NCBI RefSeq assembly: GCF_002920635.1
Contig: NZ_PQSR01000075.1
Coordinates: forward strand, 1-36,823
DNA: 36,823 nucleotides
Direction: 5' to 3'
DNA from: Streptomyces sp. Ru72
GTDB lineage: Bacteria > Actinomycetota > Actinomycetes > Streptomycetales > Streptomycetaceae
Position numbers and translations under genes: made by a program. Below are positions 15,886 to 24,119 of the stretch, in pieces. Within the stretch, counting starts at the first letter, position 1. Every line of letters starts with the position of its first letter. The notes under the pieces were generated by a model, which saw only the letters and a program-made list of their open reading frames with translations, was not told where the DNA came from and ran no database searches.

Positions 15886-17178
15886 ATGGCAGCCATGCTC
15901 GGGGGGACGACTGACCCGAAGGAGCTCATCCCGGGGGACGCCGAGAAGCTCGGCGAGCTTGCGACCGCCCTCACCAACTGGTCGGACAAGCTCAACGGAA
16001 TCGGCGACGGCCTGGGTGGCCTGCGCATCCCGGGTTGGGACGGCAAGGCAAGTGACGCCTTCTGGCCCACCTTGGCCAAAGAGAAGACGAACTGGTACTT
16101 CGCTGCCGATGCGATGTCGGGGGCGGCTACGGCAGTCACCTCGTATTCCTCCATGCTGAGCTGGGCGCAGCAGCAAGCCGCGACCGCGATCGAGCAGTGG
16201 AACGGCGGGCAGCACGACTCAGCCGAAACGGTGCTGAAGACCGCGCGTCAGCAACTTCAGCACGAGGCCGACGCGTTGGCCAAGAAGCTCGACGACCTTG
16301 CGGGAGGCGCCTCCGGCAGTCCTGGTTGGCTCGTGGAGGCCAGGGAATGGGTGGACGCCAAGCAGTGGACCGACAAGCACGGGGTCGGCAAGACCAATGT
16401 GACTTCGTGGAAGTGGGACAAGGAAAAGTCGCTGGGGGGCGAGGACGGCCCCTGGCTCCGCAAGAAGAAGGAATGGGGCAAGGACGCCGACGGCAATTGG
16501 TATATCCGGGACAAGGCTGAGCCGTCCGAAGGGGGAGAGACAGGCAGATCCGGCAGCAAGGTCGAGACGACGATCAAGCTCGCCGAGTGGACGGGGGGCG
16601 CCAATGTCTGGTCGGCTGGTGTCGCTGGAGAAACGACGGCTGGTGGCGCCACTCTGAAGGGCGGACTAGGGGTTTCGGCACTCGGAGTGGATGGATCTGC
16701 CACTGCCAGCATCGCAGACTGGCAACTGCGGGCTGGTGCGTCCGGGAGTGCCTACCTGGCGCAGGCTACCGCGAACGGCAGTGTCACCTATGGCCTCGCC
16801 GCAGCACAGGCCGAGGGAAAGGCCTTTGCCGGCGCCGACGCTTCGGTCAAGGTTTCCGCTGGCAAGGACGGACTGCACGCGGGGGCGGAGGCGTTCGCCG
16901 GGGCCAAGGCCACAGGGTCGGTCTCCGCTGACGTTGCCGGCGTCGGCGCCGGCGTCGGCGGCGAAGCCTGGGCGGGGGTAGGGGCCTCCGCCAGCGCCGA
17001 CGTGGGCATGAAGGATGGCAAGTTCACGATCGGCGGAGACATCGGAGTCGGTCTCGGTCTCGGCGGCAAAGTCGCTTTTGATGTCACCGTCGACCCTGGC
17101 AAGATGATCGACTCGGCTGGTGAGGCGGCTGACGCGGTGGGTGATGCCTGGGACGCGGTCGGTGATTGGATCTCCTGA
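15886..17178 (+). CDS. Large WXG-domain T7SS protein with an Ala/Gly-rich repetitive C-terminal region
   Basis: This encodes 430 aa. The N-terminal domain has W51-D-G53 in P-G-W-D-G-K-A-S-D-A-F-W and long helices to about residue 140, as in putative T7SS-secreted proteins of actinobacteria. Residues about 150-220 are Trp/Lys/Asp-rich (several W-x-x-x-K). From about 245 to 400 comes an alternating small-residue pattern (A-G-A-x-A-x-G-S and similar, with G-V-G-L-G-L-G-G at its end) that suggests beta-rich or fibrous repeats. A short amphipathic end with D-A-V-G-D-A-W-D-A-V-G-D-W closes the protein. No catalytic motif is seen. It is followed by an LpqN-like gene 30 bases on. Confidence 0.85.
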   Translation: MAAMLGGTTDPKELIPGDAEKLGELATALTNWSDKLNGIGDGLGGLRIPGWDGKASDAFWPTLAKEKTNWYFAADAMSGAATAVTSYSSMLSWAQQQAATAIEQWNGGQHDSAETVLKTARQQLQHEADALAKKLDDLAGGASGSPGWLVEAREWVDAKQWTDKHGVGKTNVTSWKWDKEKSLGGEDGPWLRKKKEWGKDADGNWYIRDKAEPSEGGETGRSGSKVETTIKLAEWTGGANVWSAGVAGETTAGGATLKGGLGVSALGVDGSATASIADWQLRAGASGSAYLAQATANGSVTYGLAAAQAEGKAFAGADASVKVSAGKDGLHAGAEAFAGAKATGSVSADVAGVGAGVGGEAWAGVGASASADVGMKDGKFTIGGDIGVGLGLGGKVAFDVTVDPGKMIDSAGEAADAVGDAWDAVGDWIS

Positions 17179-17208
17179 GCTGACGCTCGTGAAGGAAGTG
17201 GATTGAAG

Positions 17209-17721
17209 ATGACCACCACGTTGCCGATCAAAATCTCGTTCTCGCTGCCGGAAGGCTGGCGGGCGGCGCCACCAGATGAGGTCGGGGCACCGGGCGCAGC
17301 ATTCGTCGCGCTCCATCCCGCATCCATGGACGGGTTCACGGCGAACATCACCATTTCCGGACGGATGCGCAACGACAGCGCCACCCTGTGGCAGATTGCC
17401 GACGAGTCCGTGCGGCGGCTGCAGCAGGCCGGGCCCGTGGAGGTCGTTAAGAAGACGGAAGTGGGAACCCCGGATGCCCCGGGCCTGACGGACTCCCCTG
17501 GCGTGGTTCAAAACCTCCGCCTCTCCACGACCTTGAGGGGAGAACCTTTGGAACTGCTCCAAAGCCAGGTCTATCTCGGTATGGAGGACGTCAAGAACTC
17601 GGCGCAGCGGGTCGTCATCGAACTCGTCCTCACCGCGAAGCCGACTCAACTCCGCCAGGTGATCGAAGACTTCAAGGATTTCATTCGATCCGTGCGTCCG
17701 GCTGACGAAGCGCCCGCCTAA
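17209..17721 (+). CDS. LpqN/DcrB-like small protein
   Basis: This encodes 170 aa with no signal peptide. The pattern of F-S-L-P-E-G-W-R near the start, a central T-A-N-I-T-I-S strand, and two late strand-helix segments matches the PsbP/DcrB-type fold of mycobacterial LpqN-family proteins. LpqN proteins are usually lipoproteins; this copy lacks a lipobox and would be cytosolic, so a chaperone role for the WXG protein upstream is attractive but inferred. I chose the ATG at 17209; a TTG six bases earlier is possible. The gene is followed by a strong bidirectional terminator. Confidence 0.65.
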   Translation: MTTTLPIKISFSLPEGWRAAPPDEVGAPGAAFVALHPASMDGFTANITISGRMRNDSATLWQIADESVRRLQQAGPVEVVKKTEVGTPDAPGLTDSPGVVQNLRLSTTLRGEPLELLQSQVYLGMEDVKNSAQRVVIELVLTAKPTQLRQVIEDFKDFIRSVRPADEAPA

Positions 17722-17742
17722 GGTGTCTTGGACGGCTGAGTA

Positions 17743-17780
17743 CCCCTTGTCCGAGCGAATCCTTGGGCCCGGACAAGGGG
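17743..17780. terminator. Bidirectional hairpin terminator between convergent genes
   Basis: CCCCTTGTCCG (17743-17753) pairs perfectly with CGGACAAGGGG (17770-17780) around a 16-base loop. It sits between the convergent stops at 17721 and 17797. Confidence 0.8.
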
Positions 17781-17796
17781 CGCGCTGCTGCGATGG

Positions 17797-18510
17797 TCAG
17801 GTAGTAGTCCATGCCTGCGCCGGAATCCGCTCCAGGACATCGCACAGGTAGTTCAATTTCTCGTCGGCGGCCTGTGGGGACATGGTGCCGGTGTACCACG
17901 TGAACACCGCGTCGTCGCGCAATGCAATCCGAGACTTTTTGGCTCGTGGGTCAGTCAACAGGAAGGGAATCAGGTCGCCACTTAGGACGCTTCGGGCAAA
18001 GGGCTCGTCTCTGCTGGCGATTCGGAATTCCAGATCAAATTTCGGCACGCCGAGCTGCACCTTGGTCCGCCGGTCCATCATCGTGTCCAGCATGCCAGGA
18101 TGGTAGATTTCCATGTACGGGGCCGAACCAGGCGTCGTGACGACAAAGACGGATTCAATAATGATGTCTGGACGTTCAGTAACTTCGCCATCTGGCACGA
18201 TATTTTTTTCGCGGTACTCGAAATACTTGAAGGAGTGACCGCGGATCTCTCCCGCGGTGTAGTGCCAGGCGGGCAGGTTCTGGCCTTTAGGGAAGGGGCC
18301 CACTCCGGAAAATTGGTCGATCTTCCCACGCACGTAAGGCGTATAAGTCCAACCGCGTTCCGGGGCGATTCGGGCGAGCTGTGCATACTCCGCCCTGATC
18401 CGCTCAGACTGCCTGCGCCCCCGTCTGGCCATTATGAAGACGAGGGTGAACATCCCCGCGATGAAGGCGAAGAGCAACACCTTGATGAGGGTCCCTACCA
18501 GTAGCTCCAT
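17797..18510 (-). CDS. Membrane-anchored protein of unknown function
   Basis: This encodes 237 aa. An N-terminal membrane helix (about residues 5-27) is followed by a basic R-R-G-R-R-Q stop-transfer and a soluble alpha/beta domain of about 190 residues with G-W-T-Y-T-P-Y near its start. The topology suggests the domain faces the cytosol. I do not recognise a named family. It is a monocistronic minus-strand gene ending at the shared terminator. Confidence 0.75.
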   Translation of the reverse strand: MELLVGTLIKVLLFAFIAGMFTLVFIMARRGRRQSERIRAEYAQLARIAPERGWTYTPYVRGKIDQFSGVGPFPKGQNLPAWHYTAGEIRGHSFKYFEYREKNIVPDGEVTERPDIIIESVFVVTTPGSAPYMEIYHPGMLDTMMDRRTKVQLGVPKFDLEFRIASRDEPFARSVLSGDLIPFLLTDPRAKKSRIALRDDAVFTWYTGTMSPQAADEKLNYLCDVLERIPAQAWTTT

Positions 18511-18701
18511 GGCCTAAGACTATGGTGGGCCGCGACTTCAAACAAAGCGGGAGCTCACCAGGGAAGGGCGTGACGATGGGGTGGGTTTGCTCGGCAACGT
18601 CTCGTCCCAAGATGCCGTTCCAGGATATCGGAGACTTCACAGGAGGTCCCGGTGGGAGGCGGTGAGCTGGTCGGCGGACCCGACAGTTGGGAAGGGCTCC
18701 G
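18511..18701. other. Short intergenic stretch
   Basis: I see no gene I can support here. The plus strand has GGGAAGGG at about 18689-18696, serving the small ORF that follows. Confidence 0.4.
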
Positions 18702-18851
18702 GTGGTGGTGGAGGTTCTTGATCACGACCTCAAAGCCATGCTGAATGCCTGGCTGCCACCGGCGGAGGGCGCGGCCTGGGGGCCCTGCGGCTGCGGGCTT
18801 TACGCCATGGCCGCACTGCAAATCGTCAAAGTGATGGAAAGGTGGGGGTGA
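18702..18851 (+). CDS. Possible 49-aa ORF with a C-G-C-G-L-Y-A motif
   Basis: The GTG at 18702 follows GGGAAGGG at a good distance. The 49-residue product begins V-V-V-E-V-L-D-H-D-L and contains W-G-P-C-G-C-G-L-Y-A, a Cys/Gly motif that looks conserved rather than random. Its stop overlaps an ATG (TGATG at 18849-18853) that opens a 38-codon frame running into the PH-like gene in another frame. This may be the front part of a decayed gene. Low confidence. Confidence 0.35.
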   Translation: MVVEVLDHDLKAMLNAWLPPAEGAAWGPCGCGLYAMAALQIVKVMERWG

Positions 18852-18912
18852 TGGATGCGTTCGGCAAAGCAATGGAATCGACTTCGGCATCATCCGCAGG
18901 ATCCGGTGCATC

Positions 18913-19311
18913 GTGCGCGGGCCGGTCTCACCGGCGGACGGCAGAGCATGGCCGGCCAGTTCCGTGATCGCTGTGCGCACCGGACCCGGCATCTCGCGCA
19001 CCGACTACGACAACGAACGGGCGCTGATGGTCTTCACCGACCGCAGGATCCTGCTGATGTGCACGGTCTCTTCGAAGAAGGTGCCCCTGTTTGGCAAGAT
19101 CCCTCCCGGAACGCCGCTCATGGAGGCCCGGCGTCTGGGCGAGATACTGCCGGGACAGCTTCGGAGTGTCGCCATCCGGCACACATGGCTCTCGGAACGC
19201 GTGGACCTGCACTTCGCCGACGGCTCCCTGGTTGCGGTCGAGGCGGCCAAGGAGCAGGACCGGGCTCTAGAAGCGCTGAGTCAGGGCATCGTCCCACCCC
19301 CGCGACCCTGA
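18913..19311 (+). CDS. Bacterial PH-like domain protein (possibly frameshifted at its start)
   Basis: The product is about 132 aa from a GTG at 18913 without a convincing ribosome site. The core R-A-L-M-V-F-T-D-R-R-I-L-L-M, followed by strands and a final amphipathic helix, is typical of bacterial PH-like (YokE-type) domains, which bind peptides or lipids in the cytosol. The same frame is open back to about 18834 and reads sensibly as I-D-F-G-I-I-R-R-I-R, but has no start there. A coupled ATG at 18851 lies in another frame, so a frameshift may have split the true N-terminus. Nothing links its function directly to T7SS except its position. Confidence 0.55.
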   Translation: MRGPVSPADGRAWPASSVIAVRTGPGISRTDYDNERALMVFTDRRILLMCTVSSKKVPLFGKIPPGTPLMEARRLGEILPGQLRSVAIRHTWLSERVDLHFADGSLVAVEAAKEQDRALEALSQGIVPPPRP

Positions 19312-19567
19312 CCCGACGCGCCAGTGGGAACGGGGCGCGGCTGTAGGTCCAGACGGAGGCATAGCACTTGGGGCTTGTCTGCCAGACCCCGACTTCATCT
19401 CCTGCAGGCAGCCACACCCGGCCTGCGTACTGGGGTCGGCGTCCTGGTTTACTTGGGCCATATGAGGGAGCGTGACACGGTCGGTGCAGTGCGAAGTCGG
19501 TGCCGAGGGACGGCATGAGGTTTGACCGTGAGCTGGTCGAGAAGTACGACATGGGAGCGGGCGCGTA
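19312..19567. other. Intergenic stretch before the second two-cysteine membrane gene
   Basis: No gene is supported. A 17-codon ORF from ATG 19515 ends in TAGTG at 19566-19570, overlapping the next start by one base, and might act as a coupled leader. A minus-strand frame at about 19330-19520 has protein-like composition but no usable start or match. Confidence 0.3.
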
Positions 19568-20146
19568 GTGACGCAGCCGGAATTGACGCCGCTCGCACCG
19601 ATCACGACGCTCCCCCAACCTGGCGTCATGGGCCGTGCTCTCGGGGGACTGTTCTTCGTTCTCGCTCTGGTGATCTTCGGGGTCGGTCTTTACAACGCGT
19701 CCCATGCGGCCGGCGTCGTCGGCACCCATGGCACTCTCACCGTGGAGCGCTGTTGGGTCGAACAAGGTATCCGTAGCTCGAGCGACACCACGGTATGCGG
19801 GGGGACCTTCAGGTCCGACGACGGCAAGGTCGTCGACGATCAGGCGAGCATCCTGGCGAAGGTGAAACCGGGTGGCAAGGTTTCCGTGCAGCAGGGTGGG
19901 GGCTGGTACGTGAAGGTCGGCTTCGGTGAGACGACCCGGTGGATCGCCATGTTCTTCCTCGGCTGGCTTGTGGCAGCGTTCGGCATGGCGTTCGCCGCCA
20001 CGGGTATGTTTCCCCGCAGCGGGATGCAAGTGGCCCTGATCACCCGGTCGGTATCAGGAACCAGGGTCGGCATGGTGCGGAAGTGGTTCGTTCGCGGAGG
20101 CCTCGCTGGTGGTGGTGTCTGCCTCCTCCTGACGCTGCTGGCCTGA
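19568..20146 (+). CDS. Two-cysteine membrane protein family (copy 2)
   Basis: This encodes 192 aa from a GTG overlapping the TAG of a 17-codon ORF. There is a short cytosolic head, a helix at about 22-45, then an outer segment with G-T-L-T-V-E-R-C and, after a polar loop, C-G-G-T-F-R-S-D-D-G-K. Two helices follow (about 123-146 and 172-192). Signature and topology match the proteins at 14540, 22452 and 23063. The D-D-G after the second cysteine is shared with the 22452 copy. Likely role: unknown envelope protein linked to the T7SS cargo genes. The family name is not known to me. Confidence 0.75.
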   Translation: MTQPELTPLAPITTLPQPGVMGRALGGLFFVLALVIFGVGLYNASHAAGVVGTHGTLTVERCWVEQGIRSSSDTTVCGGTFRSDDGKVVDDQASILAKVKPGGKVSVQQGGGWYVKVGFGETTRWIAMFFLGWLVAAFGMAFAATGMFPRSGMQVALITRSVSGTRVGMVRKWFVRGGLAGGGVCLLLTLLA

Positions 20147-20435
20147 CTCCTCAGCTGAAGGCGGCTGCACTGCGGGATCGTCATAGCTCATTACTGGCTC
20201 GGGGAACCCCAACCGCCTGCCCGGGACGCCCCGCTGGTGCTTGCCCTCCGTCGTACATCTCTCCGTCAACGGCACACCGGACGTACTACGCAGCCGGCAC
20301 CCTGCACTCGGGCTTGCCGCCGACACCCCACGCTCGTGCGGACGGAGTCCTCGTCGATGTGACAGCCGCCCCTTCAGGGACTGAGCGCCGGGCCGGTCGC
20401 CCTCCACCGCTCCCGGTCCCACCCCATGGGGTTGG
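20147..20435. other. Gap without a supportable gene
   Basis: Both strands have long open frames only because of high G+C. I see no start with a ribosome site, no recognisable motif and no strong hairpin. Confidence 0.4.
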
Positions 20436-20693
20436 TCATGGGTCACAGGTGCCCGACTGGCCGGCGCATTGCCAGCCGGAGAAGCCATCCTGGGGACGGT
20501 CGACGTCATGGTCGAGCCTGATGAACCCGTAGGCCACAACCATGGTGAACGCGACGGCGGCCAGTGCCGCCAACCACACCACGACCCGCAGTACCGGCGG
20601 CACGGATCGGCGGCGGCCGGGGTTCGGCTCGGCCGTCCGGTCGCAGTCACGGTCCCGGCGAGCGGCGCTGCTGGGGGTGTGCCGACCGGTCAT
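20436..20693 (-). CDS. Small single-helix membrane protein
   Basis: This encodes 85 aa from the ATG at 20693 (a GTG six bases upstream is possible). It has a basic Arg/Pro-rich head, one strong hydrophobic helix (V-V-V-W-L-A-A-L-A-A-V-A-F-T-M-V-V) and a short outer tail with two cysteines (W-Q-C-A-G-Q-S-G-T-C-D-P at the very end). No family is recognised. The composition looks like a real coding region, but the ribosome site is weak. Confidence 0.5.
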   Translation of the reverse strand: MTGRHTPSSAARRDRDCDRTAEPNPGRRRSVPPVLRVVVWLAALAAVAFTMVVAYGFIRLDHDVDRPQDGFSGWQCAGQSGTCDP

Positions 20694-20925
20694 GCGCACG
20701 ACGTTATCTCGTCGGAGCTGCCGACGGCCTTGAAGTCCCGGCTTCTGCCGACGGTGTTCAGGTGGCGATGTCGGCCTGCTCCACGTTCATGCCGGCCGGG
20801 TTCCGTCTCCGGTCGCATTGGCGTGGTGCTCGCTGGCGTGGTTCAGTTGTTGCGAGTCCTGTCGACTTCTGCAGCCGCCTGAGGGTGGCAGGCTGCAGAG
20901 GCCGATCGAGGTCGAGTAGCTGATC

Positions 20926-20950
20926 GCGGGCTCCGCTTCGCGGAACCCGC
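20926..20950 (-). terminator. Hairpin terminator after the Tat-exported protein gene
   Basis: GCGGGCTCCGC and GCGGAACCCGC pair over 11 positions with one mismatch around a TTC loop. It lies 57 bases beyond the stop of the minus-strand gene that ends at 21007. The stretch 20694-20925 to its left holds nothing else I can support. Confidence 0.65.
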
Positions 20951-21006
20951 CTGCTTCCTGTCCGGAGGGCGACCGCCGCGATCGCTTCGGGCCGCCCCCC
21001 ACGCGG

Positions 21007-22284
21007 CTACGAACCGTCCGCGTGGACCGCGTAGACGTACCGCTTGCCGACGTACTCGCTGAGGTTCCAGATGACCGACTCGCTGTAGGCCCAGCCGGAC
21101 GCGCCACTGCTGTGGTAGCTGAGATCCTCGCAGCCGATGGCCAGGTCACAGACGGTGGTCGCGGTCGAGGTGCCGGAGCTGAAGGTGCGCAGCGAACCCT
21201 TCGTGGACGGACCGGCGCTCGTCGCGAGGTAGTGCTTGCTGTTGCGCGACACCACTCCCTGAATCTTCTGCTGGGCGACGGTGACGGCCTCGGACGCGGT
21301 GAGAGAGGCGATCTGCCGGTCGGTGTAGTCGAGGTTCCAGCGGACCACCTTGGGTGTGGTCGTACCGGGGCCCGTGCCGTTGAAGGTGCCGTCTGTGTAG
21401 TCCACGGTCCCGGACAGGGAGTACTCGCTCACCACCAGGCTGTCGGGGCTGCTGGCCCGGTCGAGGCCGATCGTGGTGTAGCGCAGGTACGTCCCCGCGT
21501 TGTCGTAGGCGTGGCTCTGCGGCAGGACGTACTTGTACCCGTAGCCGTAGTAGGACCCGTCGGTGTGCAGGCCGCAGACGTCCGTTTCAGCGGTGGCCAC
21601 CGTGAAGAAGGTGTTCAGGTCGAACACCCGCAACCCCTTGTAGGTGTCGACGACATAGAGCAGGTTGCCGTACCACATGATGCCGCCGGCGTGCTTGCGG
21701 ATGGGGTTGAAGGAGTACTCCCCGGTGGCGGTCCTGACCGGCTCGACCAGAAGGACGTGGCGGTACGTCGGTGTGCCGGCGGTGGTGTAGTCGACGAACG
21801 TCAGCCTCAGGCCCTTGTCGAGCGCGTACTCGTCGACGCCGTCGTCGTCGGGGTCCGTCTCGAAGTACCAGGAGACGAGGACGACCCTGTTGCTGCCGCC
21901 CGCCGGGTAGACCCCGTTGCCGTAGGCGTCGGCGCTGGTCGTGACGCCTTGTGGGATCCAGTAGTCCACCGCCTGGTCGGCGCTGTCCCAGGCGAATCCG
22001 GTCGCGAACGCCTCTACGGTGCTGGGGGCGCTCGTGAGGTGGGTGGCGTTGCGGTTGGTGTCGGCGATGACGGTCGTGGCGTCGACCTTGGTCAGTTTGG
22101 TCGCCAGACCGGCGGTCAGATCGGCGAACTCGCCGTAACCGTTGGACGATCGGCTGCTGAGGCTGAACTGTCCCGCGTCGATGGTGGCCGCTTCGGCGAC
22201 GGTGGGCGCCGCCAGGCTGCCGACGGCTGCGACGAACGGGGCGGCGGTCAGCCCCTTGAGGATCGTTCTCCGTGTCATGGTCAT
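21007..22284 (-). CDS. Tat-exported secreted protein, possible beta-propeller
   Basis: This encodes 425 aa. The N-terminus M-T-M-T-R-R-T-I-L-K-G-L is a twin-arginine signal, with a hydrophobic core and A-E-A-A cleavage near residue 35. The mature part is rich in Thr, Tyr, Ser and Asp with repeated short strand-like blocks (for example L-L-Y-V-V-D-T-Y-K-G-L-R-V-F-D-L), which suggests a beta-propeller. I find no catalytic signature. The open frame extends to 22320, but the Tat motif fixes the start at 22284 or 22278. It is not obviously related to T7SS; Tat and ESX are separate export routes. Confidence 0.75.
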   Translation of the reverse strand: MTMTRRTILKGLTAAPFVAAVGSLAAPTVAEAATIDAGQFSLSSRSSNGYGEFADLTAGLATKLTKVDATTVIADTNRNATHLTSAPSTVEAFATGFAWDSADQAVDYWIPQGVTTSADAYGNGVYPAGGSNRVVLVSWYFETDPDDDGVDEYALDKGLRLTFVDYTTAGTPTYRHVLLVEPVRTATGEYSFNPIRKHAGGIMWYGNLLYVVDTYKGLRVFDLNTFFTVATAETDVCGLHTDGSYYGYGYKYVLPQSHAYDNAGTYLRYTTIGLDRASSPDSLVVSEYSLSGTVDYTDGTFNGTGPGTTTPKVVRWNLDYTDRQIASLTASEAVTVAQQKIQGVVSRNSKHYLATSAGPSTKGSLRTFSSGTSTATTVCDLAIGCEDLSYHSSGASGWAYSESVIWNLSEYVGKRYVYAVHADGS

Positions 22285-22451
22285 GAGGCGGAAAACTATG
22301 CACGATCGATCAAGCAGCACAACCCGGCTGGTGCCTCACTGGTGAACGCCCGTGGCACGGTCGGCGGAGAACAAGGGGACGGCCCCGCCTGCGCGGGGGG
22401 TGCCCCCGCCTCAGCAGGTCAGGTGGGTGACGGACGCGCGCGGGGTCTCCG

Positions 22452-23033
22452 TCATGTGAAGAACACCACCAGCAGACTGATGGCGAACCCGACAACGCCC
22501 ACCGCGACCAGTACGACGGTGCTGCGCAGCAGGGCCTGGCTCGCCGGCTGCCTGGAGGAGAAGCCGGTGAGGGTGCCGAGGAGGCCGACGGCGAGGGGGA
22601 TCAGGGCGCCGAACCACCATGCGCAGCCGACAGCGATGGCGCCGACCCAGCCGTGGTCCATTTTGTAGGAGGTGTCGCCGGTCTTGCGGGCCTGGAGGAC
22701 ATGGCCGCGCTGGTACAGGGCGTCGCTCTTGAGTTCGGCGTTGAGGTCCTTGACGCTGCCGTCGTCGGCGGTGAAGGTGCCGTAGCACCACCTGGTCCTG
22801 GTCTTCTTCCGCGAACTGCTCGACGTACCACGGTACTTGTAGTCGACGGTGCAGGTCTCGACGGTGAGCTTGCCCGGTGTGGACGTGGCGTAGGTGTAGG
22901 GGCCGAGGAAGGCGCCGAGGGCCAGAAGGACGAGGCCGACAAGGACCAGGCCCGCGCCGATGAGGCGGCCCGTACGCGCCCGGTCTCCGGATGCGGCGGC
23001 ATTCGTCGCGGCGTTCCCGCGCACTTGGGTCAT
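22452..23033 (-). CDS. Two-cysteine membrane protein family (copy 3)
   Basis: This encodes 193 aa. A helix at about 24-47 precedes an outer segment with G-K-L-T-V-E-T-C, a basic Ser/Arg/Lys loop, then W-C-Y-G-T-F-T-A-D-D-G-S. Two further hydrophobic stretches (about 128-154 and 168-190) follow. It shares the signature of copies 1, 2 and 4 and has the longest loop but one between the cysteines. It starts 29 bases after the end of copy 4, so the two form an operon. Confidence 0.75.
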   Translation of the reverse strand: MTQVRGNAATNAAASGDRARTGRLIGAGLVLVGLVLLALGAFLGPYTYATSTPGKLTVETCTVDYKYRGTSSSSRKKTRTRWCYGTFTADDGSVKDLNAELKSDALYQRGHVLQARKTGDTSYKMDHGWVGAIAVGCAWWFGALIPLAVGLLGTLTGFSSRQPASQALLRSTVVLVAVGVVGFAISLLVVFFT

Positions 23034-23062
23034 GTGGGTTCCTCAGGATGGGGATGCGGGCG

Positions 23063-23644
23063 TCACAGAGCGAGTGAGCATACGAGCGCTGCCAGGACGC
23101 CCAGGGCGAAGACGCCACCCAGGACGGGGCCGGTGACGGCGGAGGCCGGCAGGCGTTGCCAGGAGGCCGTGAAACCGGGGCCGTTGCGTGTACCGAAGCC
23201 GGTGAGGAGGCAGTAGCTGCCGAATGCCAGCAAGGAGAGGCAGAACGCGAGAATCGCGGCGTCTTTTCCGGGGTCCCGGTCCCGCGGCTGCTCGAAGGTG
23301 TCGTCCACTTGTACAACGGGGATTTTCGTCCCGGTCTCGAAACGCGAAGAAGTCTGCACGGCCACGTCCTGGTAGGTCGCCCCACCGTGTTCTGCGGTCC
23401 AGGTTCCGGTGCAGCTGAACTTCAGTTCCGTGGTACGCCTGTGCGTGCCGTAGTGGGTCTTCGTGTGTGCTTCACATGAAGAAACGGTGAGGGTTCCGTC
23501 GGTGCCTTCGCCGGCGAGTTCGCTGCGCAGTTCCGGAATGGTCGACGCGGCGACGACCGCCGCCACGACAAGCAGTCCCGCGCCGAGGAGTCTTCCCGCC
23601 CACAGGCTCCCTGTACTGCTGTAACGCGGCTGTGCTGTCAGCAC
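23063..23644 (-). CDS. Two-cysteine membrane protein family (copy 4)
   Basis: This encodes 193 aa from a GTG preceded by a G7 run that serves as ribosome site. A helix at about 17-35 is followed by G-T-L-T-V-S-S-C, a His/Thr-rich loop (T-K-T-H-Y-G-T-H-R-R), then S-C-T-G-T-W-T-A-E-H-G-G. Two more helices follow. It is same-length and adjacent to copy 3, consistent with tandem duplication and divergence. It is divergent from the small WXG-like gene at 23773 across about 130 bases, so the two may share control. Confidence 0.75.
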   Translation of the reverse strand: MLTAQPRYSSTGSLWAGRLLGAGLLVVAAVVAASTIPELRSELAGEGTDGTLTVSSCEAHTKTHYGTHRRTTELKFSCTGTWTAEHGGATYQDVAVQTSSRFETGTKIPVVQVDDTFEQPRDRDPGKDAAILAFCLSLLAFGSYCLLTGFGTRNGPGFTASWQRLPASAVTGPVLGGVFALGVLAALVCSLAL

Positions 23645-23772
23645 TGTTGGTCCCCCCCGGGCGACTTGACGATCTCTTGACTGACGGGCTGGCTGGGTCG
23701 TGCGCGAGGAGTCTAAGGTATCGGCTTGTCCTGCAATACGAACTGCAGCAACGGGGAGTCCGGGGGAGAGCG

Positions 23773-24099
23773 ATGGAGTTCGACACCTTTGACGTTGAAA
23801 CGGCCGTGCTCCGCGAGCAGGGGCAGAACTTCGTCGACCTCGGAGGTGATTTCTCGAAAGCCGCCAAAGGGCTTCAGGACACCCTCGAAGGATTGGGGGA
23901 GCCCTGGGATGACGCGGACTTCGGGGAACTCTTCGGCCAGGTCTACGCCCCGATTCGCGACGGAATCCTCACATCGATGGACAGTCTTGCGAAAAGGCTC
24001 CAGCAGATCGGTCACAACCTCCAGGGCATGGCACGTGACTACGATGGATCGGACGCGTCGAACAGCGACCTGCTGAACGGAATTTCCGGCCACATCTAA
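23773..24099 (+). CDS. Small WXG100-like protein with YxxxD signal
   Basis: This encodes 108 aa. The ATG at 23773 follows GGGGGAGAG. A helical hairpin has P-W-D-D-A-D-F-G at the turn instead of W-x-G, a variant common in Streptomyces Esx-like proteins. The C-terminal helix ends in Y-D-G-S-D, fitting YxxxD. It lies 20 bases before the large WXG100-like gene at 24120 and is the likely co-secreted partner. Confidence 0.8.
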   Translation: MEFDTFDVETAVLREQGQNFVDLGGDFSKAAKGLQDTLEGLGEPWDDADFGELFGQVYAPIRDGILTSMDSLAKRLQQIGHNLQGMARDYDGSDASNSDLLNGISGHI

Positions 24100-24119
24100 T
24101 CAAATACGGGGCTATTCGC

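Noticed and set aside
21022..22668. 548-codon plus-strand frame opposite the Tat-exported protein
   Set aside because: It is a Val/Gly/Asp-rich antisense shadow. The minus strand has a Tat signal and sensible composition.
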